Shown here piece after piece: positions 26,563 through 34,019 of a stretch of DNA of 57,523 bases; position 1 is the first letter of the stretch, and each line of letters opens with the position of its first letter. Both the position numbers and the translations under genes were made by a program. The notes under the pieces are model-generated. The model was not told where the DNA came from and searched no databases. It saw only the letters and a program-made list of their open reading frames with translations. The stretch comes from Pseudomonadota bacterium (GTDB lineage Bacteria > Pseudomonadota > Gammaproteobacteria > Xanthomonadales > Xanthomonadaceae). The DNA lies in contig JAFAFF010000275.1 in the NCBI GenBank assembly GCA_023423605.1, positions 1-57,523 of the forward strand, given 5' to 3'.

Positions 26563-27035
26563 GGGTTCACCTCGGCACGGTCGGCAGCGACGACGGCTTG
26601 GCAGGCACGGAGCTGGTCGTCGGCGTCTCGGCCGACTCGAACAATTTCTCCCGCAAGCTGCTCTCGGCGCTCGGTGGCCGCATCACGTTCGACGGCGGAG
26701 GTGGCAGCGTCGGACAGACGCCGGGTCTCACAGCCGGCCCACTCCTGCCGCAGGCGGAGGTTGCCAGCGCGCAGGTCAGCAGCAACAGCAGCAGGGACGG
26801 CCTCGGCCGCATCGCGGTCTTTCTCATGGGTCTCTCCGATTTCGGCCATCTGCTCGGCCTGGGCATGCTCAGTGGCACGGGTGTCGTTGACCTGCTGCAC
26901 AGCAGCGGCAGAGGTGCCAGCCTGCTGCCGGGCATCTGCGGCGCCGGCCCGATCCCCGCGCCACGCCCAGCCGGCGGCGAAGCCTCCGACGAACAGGAAG
27001 ACGGCCAGGCCGGCCGCTACCAGCGCGCGGCTCAC
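26559..27035 (-). CDS. Rz: Rz-like inner-membrane spanin
   Basis: A 158-residue protein. The GTG start (27035) overlaps the upstream stop as GTGA. One membrane segment (about residues 3-24, ALVAAGLAVFLFVGGFAAGW) is followed by a long periplasmic coiled coil, the i-spanin plan. An Rz1-type lipoprotein frame lies wholly inside it. With Rz1 it fuses inner and outer membranes in the last step of lysis. Confidence 0.8.
   Translation of the reverse strand: MSRALVAAGLAVFLFVGGFAAGWAWRGDRAGAADARQQAGTSAAAVQQVNDTRATEHAQAEQMAEIGETHEKDRDAAEAVPAAVAADLRAGNLRLRQEWAGCETRRLSDAATSAVERDAATERREQLAGEIVRVGRDADDQLRACQAVVAADRAEVNP
26567..26827 (-). CDS. Rz1: Rz1-like outer-membrane lipoprotein spanin, nested in Rz
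   Basis: An 86-residue frame entirely within Rz in a different frame. ATG 26827 has GGAGAG five bases upstream. The signal peptide RPSLLLLLLTCALATSAC ends in a lipobox-type Cys26, and the mature part has a proline run (CPTLPPPPS), as in known Rz1 proteins. Nested Rz/Rz1 is the lambda arrangement. Confidence 0.8.
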   Translation of the reverse strand: MRKTAMRPRPSLLLLLLTCALATSACGRSGPAVRPGVCPTLPPPPSNVMRPPSAESSLREKLFESAETPTTSSVPAKPSSLPTVPR

Positions 27036-27529
27036 GGGGTCACCCCGAGGGAAAGCTCGATGATGCGCATGTTGATTGCCTCCTGATCCAGTGAGTGCTG
27101 CCCGGCGGCGCGGTATGCCCGCCAGTCGAACGCCAGCAGGATTGCCCCTACGCGGGTCCACTGCCCTGCAGCGATGGCCGCCCAGAGCGGCTCGCAGTCC
27201 CTGATGGCCTCGGGCCCGACCAGGTCGGCGATGACCACCAGCGATGGAATCTTGGCGACCGTGTCTCGCGACTTGAACGTCATCTGCAGGATCCGGCGCT
27301 CCAGGATCTGGTACGTCGCCGCCACGTCCTCACTCAGATCCAGATCAGCGGCCGCAGCGCTCTGCCTGCGCTTGAACAGGTTGCGGCCGAACCCGATCCA
27401 CGTGCGTCCTTCGCCATCGGTACGCGGCTGCTCCAGGCGCTTGCCGAAGCATGCCTTGAGCATCTCCACCGCCTTCTGCTGGGCTTCGCGACGCGCCTGC
27501 TGGTATCCCTCGTTGTCTGCGAACGGCAT
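27032..27529 (-). CDS. lysis-cassette protein of unknown function
   Basis: A 165-residue soluble protein starting MPFADNEGYQQARREAQQ; ATG 27529 overlaps the holin-candidate stop (TAATG). It is helical. The C-terminal part (PEAIRDCEPLWAAIAAGQWT) recalls the C-terminal lobe of T4-type lysozymes, but I see no catalytic Glu-Asp-Thr set. It could be a degenerate muralytic domain or an unrelated accessory. Confidence 0.55.
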   Translation of the reverse strand: MPFADNEGYQQARREAQQKAVEMLKACFGKRLEQPRTDGEGRTWIGFGRNLFKRRQSAAAADLDLSEDVAATYQILERRILQMTFKSRDTVAKIPSLVVIADLVGPEAIRDCEPLWAAIAAGQWTRVGAILLAFDWRAYRAAGQHSLDQEAINMRIIELSLGVTP

Positions 27530-27987
27530 TACTTGGTCACCTGCGTGTCGCCCCTGACCTCGGCGGCCAGGCGCCGGGCAATCCCACACGGCACCAGTTC
27601 GAGAATGGCCAGCACGCACGACAGGCTCACCGGTGCGGCCAGGCCGAACAGGAGCGCAACCAGGGTGCTGACGTGGTTGTCCCACCACAGGAAGATCACG
27701 GCGAACGTGGCCACCGAGCCGACCAGCTGCGCGATCGCCATCTGCCCGCGCCGCGTCATCGGCCACCACTCAGACGGAATCGCATTGATCCGGATGATGA
27801 CTACCCAGCCGATCAGTACGCCCAGCACCACCGTCCAGAAGCCCATGGGCGCTGTCGCCGTGAGGCGCTGGACATAGGCGAAAAGCCAGTCGATGTCAGT
27901 GGAGTGAGCCGACAGCAGCGCAAGAGCAGCCAGCACGCCGGCTAGGCTTATGCCGCCCAACAGGGTTCGTCCGTTCCGTCCGCTCAT
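27529..27987 (-). CDS. holin candidate, four membrane segments
   Basis: A 152-residue membrane protein with hydrophobic segments near residues 9-26, 49-67, 84-100 and 107-132. It overlaps the endolysin gene by four bases and lies between it and Rz, so it is the best holin candidate, although longer than most. The two-span protein at 26377 is an alternative. Confidence 0.55.
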   Translation of the reverse strand: MSGRNGRTLLGGISLAGVLAALALLSAHSTDIDWLFAYVQRLTATAPMGFWTVVLGVLIGWVVIIRINAIPSEWWPMTRRGQMAIAQLVGSVATFAVIFLWWDNHVSTLVALLFGLAAPVSLSCVLAILELVPCGIARRLAAEVRGDTQVTK

Positions 27988-28571
27988 TTCCCGTTCTTCC
28001 TGACGATCTCAGCCGTCGAATCGATGGTGATCGACACCGCACTGAAATCCGGGTGCGTGGTGATTGCGTATGGCAGCTTCGCCGCCTCGTACAACTGGAG
28101 CAGCTTCCCCAGCGCGCGCTCAGGCTGTCCATATCCGGCTCCGGGCAGGCTGGCCCAGATGTTGCTCACGGCCGCGATGGCATCGGCAATCTTGCCGGCT
28201 TGGATCAGCGGCAGCGCGCGACGCTCACTGATCAGCTGGATGGCCCAGCGATCCTGCGACAGGGGCCCGAAGTCAGGCAGCTTCAGCTGGTCCCGATAAT
28301 GGGCGTAGTCCCGCAGCATGAACTGGTAGCGACCCGATGCGTTGGAGGTCAGGCCCTTGCTGTTGATGACCTTCGACTTCCGACCGCGCGAGAACGGGTG
28401 GACCGAGTAGTCGGTGAACACCTCCGGCACCCGGTCGGCACCGGTCACGATGACGTCGTAGCCGTCGTCCTTCGTTGCCTTGCTGGTGCTGGTGCCTTCA
28501 GCCCAAGCGATCATGTCTAGGAATGCCAAGACGTTCACGCCACCAGCAAGTTGGGGAGTGATTCGTGCCAT
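27984..28571 (-). CDS. R: lambda R-type endolysin (transglycosylase)
   Basis: A 195-residue endolysin. FLDMIAWAEGTSTSK carries the catalytic Glu; YDVIVTG, FTDYSVHPFSRG, GRYQFM and CSNIWASLPGAGYGQ-like SNIWASLPGAGYGQPE match lambda R closely. No signal peptide is seen, so a holin is needed. I chose ATG 28571, preceded by GGTGGA at six bases, over upstream TTG/GTG codons. It is the first gene after the late terminator. Confidence 0.93.
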   Translation of the reverse strand: MARITPQLAGGVNVLAFLDMIAWAEGTSTSKATKDDGYDVIVTGADRVPEVFTDYSVHPFSRGRKSKVINSKGLTSNASGRYQFMLRDYAHYRDQLKLPDFGPLSQDRWAIQLISERRALPLIQAGKIADAIAAVSNIWASLPGAGYGQPERALGKLLQLYEAAKLPYAITTHPDFSAVSITIDSTAEIVRKNGK

Positions 28572-28581
28572 GGATTCCACC

Positions 28582-28612
28582 AAAAGAAAGACCCCAGCTA
28601 GGGGCCGGGGTC
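28582..28612 (-). terminator. terminator ahead of lysis genes (tR'-like)
   Basis: On the minus strand GACCCC-N11-GGGGTC is followed by TTTCTTTT, ten bases before the endolysin ribosome site. It lies between the Q-type gene and the late genes, where lambda has tR'. Read-through would need Q. Confidence 0.7.
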
Positions 28613-28710
28613 AGGGTTGGGTCGTGCGCGATGGTAGCTACTTTGTCATGTTTCCTGCGGGAGTGTCACTCCCGCACTGTGCTACTGCATTTCATTGCAT
28701 ACAACCGCAC
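28613..28710 (-). promoter_or_regulatory. late promoter / qut region with 19-bp palindrome
   Basis: The gap after the Q-type gene should hold the late promoter and Q utilisation site. It contains the perfect palindrome GCGGGAGTGTCACTCCCGC (28657-28675). I cannot assign clear -35/-10 boxes. Confidence 0.45.
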
Positions 28711-29406
28711 TCAAGCAACCCGGCTCAAAGCATTACTCATGGCCCAGCATGCCTCCTGCTCTGCCTCCGTCATCCGCTGCAGCAGCCACTCGTACACACT
28801 GCGCCACTTCGAACGGTAGGTTGACTCGTCCCGGCCGATAGCCGCCGCCCGACGGCGGTCGCTGACCTGACCCAGCCCAGAGCCGCCGCACACCTTGCAC
28901 GTCATCAGCAGCTCTCCCGACACCGCCTGACCCCTGCCTTCGCAGCTGGTGCAATGCGGCCGGTGCGCAATCTCGCTGATCACCGCCATGGCCAGCGTCG
29001 GCAGCGACTCCAAGGTACTGATAGGCCAGCACTGCGCCTTCACCCGACCCAGCCGCTGCTGGGCCGCATCGCGGTTGGCCCGCTGCTCCGCTGTCGCCGC
29101 GCCGCCCCACCCGATGCACACCTCGGCCAGGCCCAAGTCCGTGCGCGCCTCAGCCAGCCGCCGCTGCTGCCGCTGCAGCTCCGGGGTCACCAGCGCAATG
29201 ACCGCATCCCGCAACTTGTAGCGACGCAGTGCAGCACCATCCGGCCACCAGCACGCCTCCAGCAGTTCCCGACCCAGCCCGGCCGGCACCATCCCCAGCG
29301 CCGCGGCAATGTCCTGGTTCGTCAGGTCCGGCTTTCCACCGCCTCGGCCGATATCGAACTTGACCGTGGTCGGCCCCAGCCGCCCCATCGCCTCACGTGG
29401 ATTCAT
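28711..29406 (-). CDS. Q: Q-type antitermination protein (phage 82 Q-like)
   Basis: A 231-residue protein. ATG 29406 overlaps the rusA stop (ATGA). A DnaJ-like zinc pattern CTSCEGRGQ...[10 protein letters not shown] (about residues 150-178) and a C-terminal basic region ([19 protein letters not shown]) match the phage 82-type Q family. It would modify RNA polymerase at the late promoter so that it reads through the terminator at 28582 into lysis, head and tail genes. Confidence 0.75.
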   Translation of the reverse strand: MNPREAMGRLGPTTVKFDIGRGGGKPDLTNQDIAAALGMVPAGLGRELLEACWWPDGAALRRYKLRDAVIALVTPELQRQQRRLAEARTDLGLAEVCIGWGGAATAEQRANRDAAQQRLGRVKAQCWPISTLESLPTLAMAVISEIAHRPHCTSCEGRGQAVSGELLMTCKVCGGSGLGQVSDRRRAAAIGRDESTYRSKWRSVYEWLLQRMTEAEQEACWAMSNALSRVA

Positions 29407-29816
29407 GCCCCTTCCCCTTTCGTTGATTGGCCATCCGCTGCCGGCCCGCCCGTAATCCGCACCACCACCTGGCCGCCCGGCCGACGCTCGCTGCTCACGA
29501 ACGGATGGCTGATAAACCGCCTGTCGTCGATGCCCAGCACCTGGGCGATGCCATCCCGGTAGGCCTTGAACCGCCCCAGCATGTTGTCGTCGTCCGGCAG
29601 CGCCTTCCCCGGCGCCTGGTGGAAGCTCACCCACAGGTGCAGCTTCCCCGCCGGCAGCTGCAACGCGCGCCAACCCGCCTCGTGCGCCAGCACCACCGCC
29701 GTCTGTCGAGCGTGCTTCGTGGCCTTGGCCTTCCTGCTCCAGTGCACCCGGCCATTCGGCGACAGGTCCTTGCTCGGCCAGGGCAGAACCAGCTCCAGCG
29801 CGCGGTCAACCTGCAT
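29403..29816 (-). CDS. rusA: RusA-family Holliday junction resolvase
   Basis: A 137-residue homodimeric resolvase. [16 protein letters not shown] and [20 protein letters not shown] carry the conserved acidic residues that bind metal. It lies between an HTH gene and Q, the usual nin-region position. ATG 29816 was chosen because it fits the family's N-terminus. Confidence 0.9.
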   Translation of the reverse strand: MQVDRALELVLPWPSKDLSPNGRVHWSRKAKATKHARQTAVVLAHEAGWRALQLPAGKLHLWVSFHQAPGKALPDDDNMLGRFKAYRDGIAQVLGIDDRRFISHPFVSSERRPGGQVVVRITGGPAADGQSTKGEGA

Positions 29817-30039
29817 GGGCGGCCTCTTGCTGCTCGACCGCGTCTCTGAACGCTGCCCGCCACCGGAACGCCGTGGCCCGGCTGACGCCGAAGTCCGCAC
29901 GCAACTGGGCGACCGAAGGGATGCGGTCCCCGTACATGCGGACCATCCGCAGAGCCGCCGTCAGCGTCAGGTTCTGCCGGCCCCAGTCCGGCCACCCGGG
30001 CTCGCGGTTGTGGTGGTGATCGGCGGGTTGCTGGCTCAT
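29806..30039 (-). CDS. small HTH protein, nin-like region
   Basis: A 77-residue protein starting [19 protein letters not shown] (ATGA overlap with the upstream stop at 30036). The segment [20 protein letters not shown] is a clear helix-turn-helix. It may regulate phage genes or handle DNA; target unknown. Confidence 0.6.
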   Translation of the reverse strand: MSQQPADHHHNREPGWPDWGRQNLTLTAALRMVRMYGDRIPSVAQLRADFGVSRATAFRWRAAFRDAVEQQEAAHAG

Positions 30040-30611
30040 GGTTTTACCTCGGCCCATGCGGCCATGGATGATGGGTTTGAACGCGGGTCGACGACCGGAC
30101 GCATCAGCCGCTCGTGCAGCATCGAGTGGAAATCGCTGGCGCCGACCCTGACCTTGATCCGGGAGATGGCCGACAGGAGCATCTGCACCTCGCCGTCGTT
30201 GAACCGAGGGACGAAACACCAGGGATCCTCAGTGCGCCAGTAGCCTTGCCCCGGTTCATGGCCCTTGGCGCGGAACACGCGCCGGCCCGACACCTCCAGC
30301 AGTCCCCAGCGATCCGGCATTTCCTCGGGTCGCAGCAGCCCCTTGGGCGCCAGGAAATAGCGGTACATCCCCAACCCGCGCGACGGGTCCGCGCGGAATG
30401 GCTTCTTTCGGTCTGCCAGGAAGTCGGATCGGCTCGCCTTGCATTCGACCAGCATCGTCTGGCCGCAGCGCCAGCCAATAGCGTCCGGGTTCTCGCCGTT
30501 ACCTGTGGCGGCGCACAGCTCCTCCAACACCACCGAGCAACCGGCGGTGTTCCGCAGCCACCTTCCGGCGATCTTTACCAGGTCGGCATGGGTGAGGACC
30601 TGCCCGGCCAT
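30036..30611 (-). CDS. PD-(D/E)XK-like nuclease candidate
   Basis: A 191-residue protein. NPDAIGWRCGQTMLVECKAS has the Asp-(N)-Glu-x-Lys spacing of PD-(D/E)XK nucleases, followed by RSDFLADRKKPFR. Such proteins occur in nin-like regions of many phages. ATG 30611 forms TGATG with the upstream stop. Nuclease activity is inferred. Confidence 0.6.
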   Translation of the reverse strand: MAGQVLTHADLVKIAGRWLRNTAGCSVVLEELCAATGNGENPDAIGWRCGQTMLVECKASRSDFLADRKKPFRADPSRGLGMYRYFLAPKGLLRPEEMPDRWGLLEVSGRRVFRAKGHEPGQGYWRTEDPWCFVPRFNDGEVQMLLSAISRIKVRVGASDFHSMLHERLMRPVVDPRSNPSSMAAWAEVKP

Positions 30612-30967
30612 CACGGCACCTCCGGGCCGGCCGGCTCGGCCGCATAGTGCGTGATCGCCGGGTTGTTATCGCGCCAGCTGCCGAACACCGGCCGCTTGCT
30701 TTCCGAGTCCCACAGCATCAGCCGCGTGCCGTCCCGCGGCGCCGGATCAATCGGAAGCCACGGAATCGAGGTGCCGGTGCGCGTCTGCCATGAAGCGATC
30801 GCTGCCGGTCTGGCATCGTCCATTAGCGGTATGTGTGGGGTCCCATTGCAGCCACAGCCTTCGCAACCGACGGCGAGAACGCGGTCACCCTCGCCGTCCA
30901 CAAACTCAACGATGCGCACCTGCTCGGAACCGCAGAAAGGGCACGGCTTCAGATCGAGGGCGGTCAT
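30611..30967 (-). CDS. Lar-like zinc protein with DUF551-type C-terminus
   Basis: A 118-residue protein; ATG 30967 overlaps the upstream stop (ATGA). The N-terminus LKPCPFCGSEQV and CEGCGCNG resemble Rac Lar, a restriction-alleviation protein. The C-terminus IPWLPIDPAPRDGTRLMLWD resembles DUF551. It may modulate host type I restriction, complementing the phage methyltransferases. Two-part fusion is an inference from motifs. Confidence 0.6.
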   Translation of the reverse strand: MTALDLKPCPFCGSEQVRIVEFVDGEGDRVLAVGCEGCGCNGTPHIPLMDDARPAAIASWQTRTGTSIPWLPIDPAPRDGTRLMLWDSESKRPVFGSWRDNNPAITHYAAEPAGPEVP

Positions 30968-31467
30968 GCTGCCTGCTCCCAGCTGGCCGTCAGGCGCTGC
31001 ACCCGCCCGCCGCGCGCCAGGAACTGCTCCACCGTCTCGGCCGGCCGCTGGCCCGCCTTCTCCTTCCCCCACGGCTTCGCCGGCGCCAAGTCCGCCAGGA
31101 GCGCCACGCGCGAGCGGTTGATGGTCATCTTGTCCACGCGCGGTGCCTTCGGCTGGGCGCCGTTGCGCGCACGGTAGGCCCGGCCGCGCTCGATGCGCCG
31201 CTCGCGAAGTTCCTCCGCCGTCGCCTTGTGGAAGCGCATGCCCTGCCCGCTGTAGCGGTATGCGGCCGTGGCCCGGGCGCCGGTCTTGACCAGATATCCG
31301 CAACTTACCAGCCACGTCAGCACATCGCGGACGCCGTTGCGCTCCTTCGTCTTGTCGACGCCGGTCACGTCCATCAACTCGAACACCTGCTGGTGGCCGA
31401 GCGACTGGCCCTTCCGCGCTTCGAAAATGGTCCTGACCTCGTCGGACAGGCCTGTCGGCTTAGCCAT
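30964..31467 (-). CDS. hypothetical winged-helix-like phage protein
   Basis: A 167-residue protein. Residues 8-75 look like a winged helix (VRTIFEARKGQSLGHQQVF, VRDVLTWLVSCGYLVKTG); the rest is basic (RRIERGRAYRARNGA). It overlaps both neighbours. Probably DNA-binding; role unknown. Confidence 0.55.
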   Translation of the reverse strand: MAKPTGLSDEVRTIFEARKGQSLGHQQVFELMDVTGVDKTKERNGVRDVLTWLVSCGYLVKTGARATAAYRYSGQGMRFHKATAEELRERRIERGRAYRARNGAQPKAPRVDKMTINRSRVALLADLAPAKPWGKEKAGQRPAETVEQFLARGGRVQRLTASWEQAA

Positions 31468-31834
31468 TGGCAGTTCTCCTGAGATGGTTCACATAGGTCT
31501 GCTGCGCGATCAGTTCGTCGTCGGAGCAGTACAGTTCGTGGAAGGTTCTGGAGCCGTCTTTCAGGCTCCAGCCGTAAACCTTGGCCATCCATGCGAACGA
31601 CCTCCCCTCTTGCGGGATGCGCTCGTGGTGCCACTGGCACATGGCGAATCCGAAGGCATGGCCGCGCCGGACGTTTCCTGACTTGCAGTGGTGGTAGTCG
31701 CAGCCGTAGACCACGCGGTGCTGAGGAAGCAGGTTCCGCGTGTAGAGCAGAAGGCAGACCATGCACGGCCCTGCCTTCGCCTTGCGGATCCGGCGTGCTT
31801 CTTCCTTCGTCGGCGGTGGTGCCTTCGACCACAT
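31460..31834 (-). CDS. Ref-like HNH nuclease (RecA-dependent nuclease family)
   Basis: A 124-residue protein starting MWSKAPPPTKEEARRI. CMVCLLL, the HHCKSGNVRRGH core and MCQWHHERIP form an HNH-like zinc fold; the C-terminal YGWSLKDGSRTFHELY resembles phage P1 Ref. Ref cuts DNA at RecA-made D-loops. Family call from motif order only. Confidence 0.6.
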   Translation of the reverse strand: MWSKAPPPTKEEARRIRKAKAGPCMVCLLLYTRNLLPQHRVVYGCDYHHCKSGNVRRGHAFGFAMCQWHHERIPQEGRSFAWMAKVYGWSLKDGSRTFHELYCSDDELIAQQTYVNHLRRTANG

Positions 31835-32052
31835 CAGCGCGCGACCTGGTCGGCCAGCCACCAGCCGTGCTGCCAGGCTTCGGCCCTCTCGCTCATCGGT
31901 CCCGCTCTGCGGTTGGAACCGTCCTCGGTATCGCATTCGATCCAGACCAGGTGCGGGTTGTCGCTCAGGCGCAGGCCGTTGAGCCGCGCCGAGTAGCCGG
32001 CATTGATCTCCTTGGCGAACCTGCTGCGCGTGCTGTAGTTGGTGAAATCCAT
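31834..32052 (-). CDS. small hypothetical protein with C-terminal GWW motif
   Basis: A 72-residue protein starting MDFTNYSTRSRFAKEINAG, with TGATG overlap to the gene upstream. The C-terminal part (RAEAWQHGWWLADQ) has the W-x-x-GW pattern seen in ribosome modulation factor-like proteins. Not otherwise recognised. Confidence 0.5.
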   Translation of the reverse strand: MDFTNYSTRSRFAKEINAGYSARLNGLRLSDNPHLVWIECDTEDGSNRRAGPMSERAEAWQHGWWLADQVAR

Positions 32053-32252
32053 CAGCGTCTGTTCCTCGTCGTGCTGCGCCGTGCGGCGCTCAGTTCCTGG
32101 TCCCGCTTGTCCCATCCGTCCTGCCAGCGGCGTCGCCGCGTCACACCGTCCAGTCCCATCTCGTACCGCGGTGCCGATTCCCGGCTGCGGCATGCGTCGC
32201 GTGCCCAGCGGCCTGCCTGCTCCGCCTGGTCCAGCTCCGCTTCAGTCACCAT
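32052..32252 (-). CDS. small RMF/CrpP-like protein
   Basis: A 66-residue basic protein: EQAGRWARDACRSRESAPRY followed by RRRRWQDGWDKRD. The order A-x-x-x-G...P-x-Y...W-x-x-GW is that of ribosome modulation factor and CrpP-like small proteins. It overlaps P by 11 bases. Function is unproven. Confidence 0.5.
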   Translation of the reverse strand: MVTEAELDQAEQAGRWARDACRSRESAPRYEMGLDGVTRRRRWQDGWDKRDQELSAARRSTTRNRR

Positions 32253-32955
32253 CGAAGTTCAGCTCGGCCGCTGCCCGCTCCATCGCAGCGCGCGCCGACT
32301 CCCGGTCACGCACCGGCCGCACGCCGTGCTTCTCCTGCTCAATCGCCAGCACCGGCTGCGGCAACGGCTTGCCGTCGACCACGTGCTGGACAGCGCGCGT
32401 GTAGGCCTCCTCCAACATCCGGCGCTGCTGTGATCCGTGGTCGGCCGAGGCGTAGACGTGCAGGTCCAGCAGCGAGCGCACCAGCACCGTGAAGCCGCTC
32501 TGCGGCCGGCCCGGCGCCATCTCCCGCTCCACCGCCGCCATGACCGGAATGTCCAGGCACATCGTCAGGAACCTCGGCGGATTCGGTGGCCACTCCCGGC
32601 CCTCGGTCAGACAGCAGGCCATGCCACGCGCGTGCTGTGCCCGGCTGCGGCCCTTCAGGACCTGGAACCACGTGCCGGCCGCGATGGTCAGGCTCCCATT
32701 CTTCTTGAACGGCGCCGCGCCGTTCTCGCGCTCCCACTTCCCCGGGAACATGGCCGTCATCTGCTTCCAGAATTCCCACAGGTAGGCCGACTGCGACTCG
32801 CTCAGCGGCTCAGCCGACGACGGCGAACTCGGCGTCGACGACATCGCCTGGTCCGAACCCAGCGCCGCCACCGTGGCCACCGCCTCGGCGTTGAGCGTAG
32901 AACTGCTGTTCGAGCTGCTCGGTGCGATCGGCAGAACCGTGTTGAGGGCTTGCAT
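32242..32955 (-). CDS. P: replication protein P-like helicase loader
   Basis: A 237-residue protein. The core LWEFWKQMTAMFPGKWEREN, TWFQVLKGRSRAQHARGM and FLTMCLDIPVM match lambda P-family proteins, which deliver DnaB helicase to the origin. The start at 32955 has GGAG six bases upstream; this makes it overlap O by 146 bases in another frame, and its first 50 residues are Ser/Ala-rich. Confidence 0.75.
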   Translation of the reverse strand: MQALNTVLPIAPSSSNSSSTLNAEAVATVAALGSDQAMSSTPSSPSSAEPLSESQSAYLWEFWKQMTAMFPGKWERENGAAPFKKNGSLTIAAGTWFQVLKGRSRAQHARGMACCLTEGREWPPNPPRFLTMCLDIPVMAAVEREMAPGRPQSGFTVLVRSLLDLHVYASADHGSQQRRMLEEAYTRAVQHVVDGKPLPQPVLAIEQEKHGVRPVRDRESARAAMERAAAELNFDGD

Positions 32956-33706
32956 GGGTTGCTCCTGCGGATTGCTGGGCGAAAGGGATCACGGGCAGCG
33001 CCAGGCCGGCCGCCATCGTCTGCTTCAGGGATTCGTTGGGGTCGTGGCCGGCGGCGATCAGGTCCAGCAGCTGCTGGCGGACCTGCAGCCAGCCCTGGAC
33101 CGACAGCGGGCGGCGGATCGCGGCGCGGTGCCGGACGAACCGGGCCAGCTGCTCGCGGTCGACGCCGGGCGGCGTGCTGCCGAATCCGGCCAGTTCGCGG
33201 TCGACCTGCTCGGTGGTCAGCGCCAGCGGATCGGCCTCGCGCTCACACTCGCGGTGTGAGGGTTGCTCTTGGTTGCTTTTGGTTGCTCTTGGTTCGGGTG
33301 CAATAGCTGTTGCACCCTTTTCGACGCCGTTTTGCACCCTTTCCTGCGTCGTTTTGCACCCTTCGGAGGCCTTTTTTGCACCCTTTGCAAAGGGTGCAAT
33401 TTCTGCACCCTTCATCCATTCGGGGTTGATCCGGTACTGCCGGGTACGGCCGCCTTCACCAAACCCGCTGCGCCGGCCGCCGACGCCGGCGTTGACCAGC
33501 AACAGCCACCCGGACTGCTCCATGCGGCGCAGCTGGTATTGCACCGAACGTTCGGACTGCCGTGTCTTCTCAGCCAAGCGAGCAATGGATGGGAAGATGT
33601 GGGTGCCGTCGTCATGCGCGTGATCGGCCAGGGCCAGCGCCAGCAGCATCTCGCCGCCGCCGCTCGGATATCGGTCGAACACCATGCCTGTAACTCGTGC
33701 GCTCAT
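32810..33706 (-). CDS. O: replication initiator O-like, with origin inside
   Basis: A 298-residue protein. The N-terminal 95 residues form a winged helix (FPSIARLAEKTRQSERSVQY, LRRMEQSGWLLLV). A linker (about 96-150) is encoded by iteron DNA. The C-terminal part would bind P/DnaB. As in lambda, the origin lies within the gene. It is followed by overlapping P. Confidence 0.75.
   Translation of the reverse strand: MSARVTGMVFDRYPSGGGEMLLALALADHAHDDGTHIFPSIARLAEKTRQSERSVQYQLRRMEQSGWLLLVNAGVGGRRSGFGEGGRTRQYRINPEWMKGAEIAPFAKGAKKASEGCKTTQERVQNGVEKGATAIAPEPRATKSNQEQPSHRECEREADPLALTTEQVDRELAGFGSTPPGVDREQLARFVRHRAAIRRPLSVQGWLQVRQQLLDLIAAGHDPNESLKQTMAAGLALPVIPFAQQSAGATHASPQHGSADRTEQLEQQFYAQRRGGGHGGGAGFGPGDVVDAEFAVVG
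33261..33410. repeat. iterons, presumed phage replication origin
   Basis: Three tandem 10-mers GGTTGCTYTT (33261-33290) are followed by TGCACCC cores at 33311, 33333, 33355 and 33377, spaced exactly 22 bases, and one at 33404. Inverted copies GGGTGCA lie at 33296 and 33392. A 22-base period is two helical turns and is not a codon multiple, so the repeat is kept at DNA level. Confidence 0.8.
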
Positions 33707-33707
33707 G

Positions 33708-34019
33708 TCAGACCACCAGCTGCAGGTTTTCGCCCGGGGCCACAGGCCACCAGGTGCAGGCGCTACGCCCGCTGACCTCGCAGGGCTTCTTAGGGCCGCG
33801 CCAAGCGCGGCCGTCTTCCAGCAGCTCCGGCAACCGGCGACCGAGCATGTAGCGGTCCAGGCCGGTCTGCCGCGCTAGCTCATTGCTCGTGAGGCCGGGG
33901 TGCTGCAGGACCGCCAACGCAGCGCGTGCCTGTTGCTGCGACTGCAAGCCGCTGCTAACCAGGTGCCGTGCGGCTTCGTGGCTCGTGGTCAGATCCGTAG
34001 AGCGGGCCGGGTGGTTCAT
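33708..34019 (-). CDS. HTH phage protein upstream of O
   Basis: A 103-residue protein with a winged-helix-like region (LTSNELARQTGLDRYMLGRR LPELL in two parts). It overlaps the upstream gene by four bases. Probably DNA-binding; in e14-type phages the equivalent slot holds YmfM-like genes. Confidence 0.5.
   Translation of the reverse strand: MNHPARSTDLTTSHEAARHLVSSGLQSQQQARAALAVLQHPGLTSNELARQTGLDRYMLGRRLPELLEDGRAWRGPKKPCEVSGRSACTWWPVAPGENLQLVV

Noticed and set aside
33261..33410. Short repeats considered as a CRISPR array
   Set aside because: Units of 7-10 bases with 22-base spacing lie inside a coding gene; no 25-40-base repeats with unique spacers or cas genes. They fit iterons.
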